Part shown: positions 10,128-13,479 of the stretch, piece by piece
Position numbering within the stretch: position 1 is the stretch's first letter
Layout of the letters: each line of letters starts with the position of its first letter
Assembly: GCA_015852425.1 (NCBI GenBank)
Contig: JAAAIG010000377.1
Span: 469 to 13,947, forward strand
DNA: 13,479 nt
Reading direction: 5' to 3'
DNA from: Gryganskiella cystojenkinii
Lineage: Eukaryota; Mortierellomycota; Mortierellomycetes; Mortierellales; Mortierellaceae
Translations under genes and position numbers: made by a program
Notes under the pieces: model-generated
What the model was told of the DNA's origin: nothing
The model's input: the letters and a program-made list of their open reading frames with translations, nothing else
Databases searched by the model: none

Positions 10128-11385
10128 CAAAGACTGCCCAAAGGCTCGGTAGTGTAGTTATCAACATGGATGAACGCGTGTGGAAAACACAAGGAGGACA
10201 AAAATAGACAGGGTCTTTTTTTTTTTTTTTTTTTTTGCTCCAAGGGTCCAGTCGTTGTGGACAGTTGGGTCCCACAAGTCAACAAGAGCCGGCATATCCG
10301 AATTGACTTTGGACACAAAGTTGTGGATAAAAAGTCGCAACCATACATTTTTGCAACAAGCGATTTCAATCCATCCAGCTGGACCGTTACACGAGGTCAA
10401 TTCAAAGGTTTCTTTTATTGACAGGAAACCTTAGTGCTTCGAAGGTAATTCAATCGGTACAAAAATATAAAGATTGACCAGGACTCTAGTCTACCAACCG
10501 ATCCTGTTTGCGCCCTCTTTGTCATTCATGAGAAAGGCGAAACTCTGTCTTGTTTGTCTTATTGTCGACAGTATGTTTACTTTGTTATTGACAACCATTT
10601 CTCCGAGGAAACCACTGGGAAAACGGTGGCAGTTTTCCAAGAGCGTGAAACAAGGAATATTCTGCGCGCAAGACCAAAAAGAAAAGGTTCATTTCGTGAA
10701 CGTGGCAGTGAGCGTCGTGGGAGTAGTCTAGAATAGACTAATGAGACAGTCTTTAGTATATTTTTTATTTCTTTGTTGGCAGTAGGTGTGGCAGTGTCTT
10801 CTTTATTTCTTCTTTTTTTTGCTTCTTTCTCAGGGGTCACACGCAATGCACATTCGGTACTGCTGTTTGCTCTCAAAAAAAAAAAATCAACAGACGGGGC
10901 TTAGTTTGTGTTCACCGCCCCTTGCAAACGCGAAAGCTAATATTAGCATCAGCGGGAAAGATCGATTTCTCTCAACCTCTCGTTCGCCATCGATTGTGCA
11001 TTGTGGATTTCATGATGACAAAGGCCACAACAGATAGACTGTCTTCTTTGACAACGACCGAGAGACTGTCTTTGACGTTACTGTAGACCTTTGTTTTATT
11101 AACGCGAGAGCCGACTTCGATGTGGAGGCATGTGGAAGTGGGTGAGTGCCAGGATTTGAAGACGAGGGCGGGAACGGGCTCAAAGACCAAGATTGCGGAC
11201 TAGCAAACCTGTCATCAAGTGGTAGGGGGGTCAGACGGCTGTGCGACCATGGGAAACGATCAAACAGCGCAAGAAATTGCGCAATGGGAGAAAGAAAAAA
11301 AGAATGAGCGCAATTCATTCCATGTATTCTCTTTTCCATAAAAAGATACTCTAAGGTGGCCAGACCCTGTTCCCGAGCGACGTCC
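10128..11385. other. Intergenic region with no supported gene
   Basis: It contains a run of 21 T (10216-10236), an 11-base A run near 10877, several short open frames without convincing starts or domains, and two direct copies plus one inverted copy of AGACTGTCT (10744-10752, 11036-11044, 11063-11071). Two plus-strand stretches in one frame (10239-10420 and 10449-10736) look weakly coding, but are separated by two stops and lack a start. I find no tRNA, terminal inverted repeats or transposase signature. Confidence 0.5.
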
Positions 11386-11386
11386 A

Positions 11387-11494
11387 TCTTCCCGCCCTGC
11401 CTCTTGCTCCTTTCTTCCCCTCTGCCCGTTTTTTTTCTCTTCTTTCTTCTCTTCTCCTCTCTTCTCTTCTTTCTTTTTGTTTTTACTTTTTCAG
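11387..11494 (+). promoter_or_regulatory. Pyrimidine-rich leader/core promoter of the zinc-finger gene
   Basis: About 108 bases are almost entirely C and T, ending TTTTTACTTTTTCAG at 11494, 155 bases before the ATG. CT-rich tracts next to the transcription start are common in fungal promoters. The final TTTTTCAG also has the form of a splice acceptor, so a 5' UTR intron is possible (candidate donor GTGAGT at 11142-11147). Confidence 0.5.
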
Positions 11495-11649
11495 TGTTCC
11501 CATCCTCACTTTGTATTTATCAACATTGTATATTCATATTAGCATCTCGGCTTATCACCTTCACTTATCCTTTTCTTTCGCGCCAGCTCCTCTTTTCTTC
11601 AACCTTCATCGACACCCCTATTAATATCTGAATCCTCCTCTTTTCTCCA

Positions 11650-13168
11650 ATGTTCTCCTCTGTTCACGTCAACGAGAAGTATCCTCCCTCGCATCTGCCT
11701 GCTTTTGAGCAAAGCATCGATTGCTTGGCTTTCGACAGCACCTTTGCCTTCCCTGCCTTCCATCCCAACACCACGGCTCAGCTCTTTTCTGAACTCTGTA
11801 ACCCATACGACTCTGTCGACAGCCTTGATATGCAAGGTCTTCCCAGTCTCATTTCTGGGGACTTGTCTCCCCAGGATCTTCCAGACTCTATTGATAGCCG
11901 AGATGACGATGACGACGATGATGACCTTGAAGACTACGAGTTGTTCCCTGCGTCAAGTCTTCAGCCAAACATCCAGTCACTCGCGGTCAGTCAAGACGAA
12001 AAGCGAGCAACCCCTCTTCAGATTTTGCGACCCTCCCGCCCAATGATTCAGGATATCTCCTCTGTCGCCCTCCCACATCATTTCTCAAACCAACAACAGT
12101 CTTACTATCCCTCCTTTGCACACACCATTGACTTTCAATCATTTTATTCAGCAGAGCAATCGTATCTTCCACCTGTCATCCATATTCAGCATCAACAACA
12201 ACAACAACAGCAGCAGCAGCAGCAGCAGCAGGAACAACGGCAGCAGGAACAGCAGCAGCAACACCAGCAACAGCACTCGCAGCAACAATACAGCTCCTAT
12301 GTGACACAAAACGTGATGTCGTCTGTGCCAATGTCTCTTGCTGCAGACCCCTCAATTTCCACTTTCTCGTCACAGCCTGAGCACTATCTCCAACCAATGT
12401 CCAACGGCCAGAGCACTGTGCCTCTCCATGGCCAAGAGATAAACCTGTTGATGCCATCCAAACTTGACGCGTTACCACATTTACTTGAACCGTCCATGTC
12501 TTCGGTCTCTTCAGATATTGAGCGCAGGAGTAGCAATACCGGTTGTGATAGCATCCCGTTCACGACCAACAGCAACAACAACAACAACAACAACAACAAC
12601 GTTGTTCACCCTGACAATAATATCAGCAAACGCAGTCAATTAGTGATCCGATCTGCTGAGAATCGGTCGCGAGTGAGCTCTTTGACGATTTATGGTCATT
12701 CTGGCATACCGGCCAGTCAGGTCGACAACAACGAACTTGCCTCCAAAGTCGGATTGGTCTCAGAGTCCAACGCGAGTATCAAACAAGAGCAAGAGGTGAC
12801 TGTCGATGTTCCCACGAAGCGAAAGCGTCGAGTTCGACAGATCAAGTTTAAGGCCAAGCCAAGCTCGTTTGTGTGTGAATCTCCGGGCTGTGGCAAGGAG
12901 TTTTCACGAGCCTACAACCTGACGTCGCATATGAAGACACACTCTGAGGAGCGGCCTTTCCCCTGTGGGACCTGCTCGTTGGCATTTGCGCGGCGACACG
13001 ACCGGGAGCGTCATGTGCGATTGCACACGGGCGACAAGCCATACAACTGCGAGAGCTGTGGGTGCGGATTCATGCGCAATGATGCGTTACATCGTCATCA
13101 GCGTATCTGCGGTCAGTCCAATGCCGCGCTCATTGCACTCTTGCAACAGCAGCAGCTGCAAAAGCAGC

Positions 13169-13199
<31 letters not shown>

Positions 13200-13245
13200 G
13201 CAGCATCAAAACCTACAGTTCGGTTACCCATCACAATTTGCATAA
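11650..13245 (+). CDS. crz1: C2H2 zinc-finger transcription factor, Crz1-like (calcineurin-responsive)
   Basis: An intronless 531-residue frame; an in-frame TGA 21 bases upstream makes this the first ATG. Three fingers lie near the C-terminus: C409-C414-H427-H431, C439-C442-H455-H459 and C467-C470-H483-C487 (the last is C2HC). Recognition stretches SRAYNLTSHMKTH and FARRHDRERH, and the linker S-E-E-R-P-F, closely resemble Crz1 fingers 1 and 2. A basic nuclear-localisation candidate, KRKRRVRQIKFKAK, sits at 390-403. The N-terminal half has an acidic run (D85-92) and long glutamine tracts (182-215), directly preceded by PVIHIQ (175-180), a match to the calcineurin docking pattern that is PIISIQ in yeast Crz1. 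Expected role: a nuclear factor that enters the nucleus when calcineurin dephosphorylates it. The finger-protein call is near certain. Orthology to Crz1 rests on finger similarity plus the docking site; another C2H2 regulator remains possible. Confidence 0.9.
12172..12189 (+). other. PVIHIQ, candidate calcineurin docking (PxIxIT-type) motif
   Basis: Codons CCT GTC ATC CAT ATT CAG encode residues 175-180. The pattern P-x-I-x-I-[TQ] is the calcineurin docking site; yeast Crz1 uses PIISIQ. The motif sits in a disordered-looking region before the glutamine tract, where docking motifs are usually accessible. Confidence 0.6.
12193..12294 (+). repeat. CAA/CAG trinucleotide tract encoding polyglutamine
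   Basis: Glutamine codons, mixed CAA and CAG with a few Glu, His, Arg and Ser interruptions, encode residues 182-215. Mixed codons and interruptions slow slippage, but the tract is a likely site of length polymorphism. Confidence 0.95.
12574..12600 (+). repeat. AAC trinucleotide tract encoding nine asparagines
   Basis: Nine consecutive AAC codons encode N309-N317. This is a pure repeat, so recent slippage is more likely here than in the mixed glutamine tract. Confidence 0.95.
12874..13110 (+). other. Three tandem zinc fingers (DNA-binding domain)
   Basis: This encodes residues 409-487, C409 to C487. Spacing is C-x4-C-x12-H-x3-H, C-x2-C-x12-H-x3-H and C-x2-C-x12-H-x3-C. The linker between fingers 2 and 3 is TGDKPY, a canonical TGEKP-type linker. 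Confidence 0.95.
13165..13203 (+). repeat. C-terminal CAA/CAG tract encoding 13 glutamines
   Basis: Residues 506-518, mostly CAA codons, form a glutamine run after the fingers. It is preceded by a leucine-containing stretch (ALIALL) and followed by the terminal residues ending at the TAA at 13243-13245. Confidence 0.95.
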
Positions 13246-13339
13246 AAAGTAAAACAAATATTCATACAATTTCTTTTTTTTTGAAATGATGCGGGGAAGG
13301 GGTGGATGGGATGAGGTTCACGTTTTCATTGATTCTGCG

Positions 13340-13345
13340 AATAAA
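13340..13345 (+). terminator. AATAAA polyadenylation signal of the zinc-finger gene
   Basis: A canonical AATAAA lies 94 bases after the stop codon in the short gap between two convergent genes, a normal distance for 3' end formation. Confidence 0.5.
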
Positions 13346-13370
13346 CAAATTGTCGAGTGCTTTTCATTGT

Positions 13371-13479
13371 TTATTTCTTGGGTGCTGGCTGAGTAAAGAG
13401 TCTTTGCTGTGGTGATCTCTTCGCCTTTTTGCTGTTGCTGTTGTTGGATGCCATCCTTGAAGGAAACGAGGGAGAACCA
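13371..13479 (-). CDS. C-terminal end of a minus-strand gene, cut by the right edge; unknown product
   Basis: Reading leftward from the edge, 35 codons are open and end in TAA at 13373-13371. They include N-N-S-N-S-K-K-A-K-R-S-P-Q-Q-R-L-F and end P-A-P-K-K. The composition (Ser/Asn-rich, then basic) suits a disordered tail of a nuclear protein. The stop is 125 bases from the stop of the convergent zinc-finger gene, a typical fungal tail-to-tail arrangement. The piece is too short to assign a family, and chance cannot be excluded; an in-frame ATG inside it could even make it a short spurious frame. Confidence 0.42.
   Translation of the reverse strand, partial: GSPSFPSRMASNNSNSKKAKRSPQQRLFTQPAPKK

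Noticed and set aside
10577..10876. Minus-strand 99-codon frame rich in Lys and Arg
   Set aside because: Its composition reflects the local A-rich sequence on that strand; no domain, and low-complexity runs at both ends.
10832..11420. AGGGG/CCCCT stress-response elements upstream of the zinc-finger gene
   Set aside because: Four five-base matches in about 900 bp is close to chance expectation, so no regulatory claim is made.
8132..11649. Search for a transposon, tRNA, CRISPR array or prophage-like element
   Set aside because: No terminal inverted repeats, target duplications, transposase or reverse-transcriptase motifs, tRNA T-loop sequence or spaced repeat array could be seen.
12176..12478. 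Minus-strand frame with Val/Ala runs opposite the zinc-finger gene
   Set aside because: It is the antisense shadow of the CAG/CAA repeat and has no independent support.

Overview
The window looks like nuclear DNA of a fungus. It has short spliceosomal introns (80-149 bp) with GTAAGT/GTATGT/GTACGT donors and TACTAAC-type branch points, pyrimidine-rich leaders and AATAAA signals. Its two clear genes are a separase and a Crz1-like C2H2 factor with CAG/CAA-coded glutamine runs. An early-diverging fungus (Mucoromycota in the broad sense) is my guess; the sequence alone does not fix the phylum.

Layout. Positions 1-8131, minus strand: one very large separase (Esp1/Cut1/BimB family) gene. I rebuilt it as nine exons and eight introns with every reading-frame phase matching, giving at least 2404 residues. 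The left edge cuts it just after the catalytic histidine motif and before the catalytic cysteine motif. Positions 8132-8819: its upstream region, with a 15-bp perfect direct repeat, two ACGCGT boxes and GA/CT-rich tracts. Positions 8820-10127, plus strand: coding-like but unresolved sequence. It comprises one candidate that appears broken (8820-9497) and one small two-exon candidate (9815-10127). Positions 10128-11649: no gene I can support, ending in the leader of the next gene. Positions 11650-13245, plus strand: an intronless 531-residue zinc-finger transcription factor. Its fingers resemble Crz1, and it carries PVIHIQ, a match to the calcineurin docking (PxIxIT-type) motif. Positions 13246-13479: convergent 3' ends, with the probable C-terminus of another minus-strand gene running off the right edge.

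The two main genes do not form a pathway. Separase opens cohesin rings at anaphase; the zinc-finger protein is probably a calcium/calcineurin-responsive regulator. I see no new multi-gene system. The points most worth following are a Ser in place of the usual Gly after the separase catalytic His, the PVIHIQ docking site, the repeat pair in the separase promoter, and the unexplained coding-like fragments between the genes.
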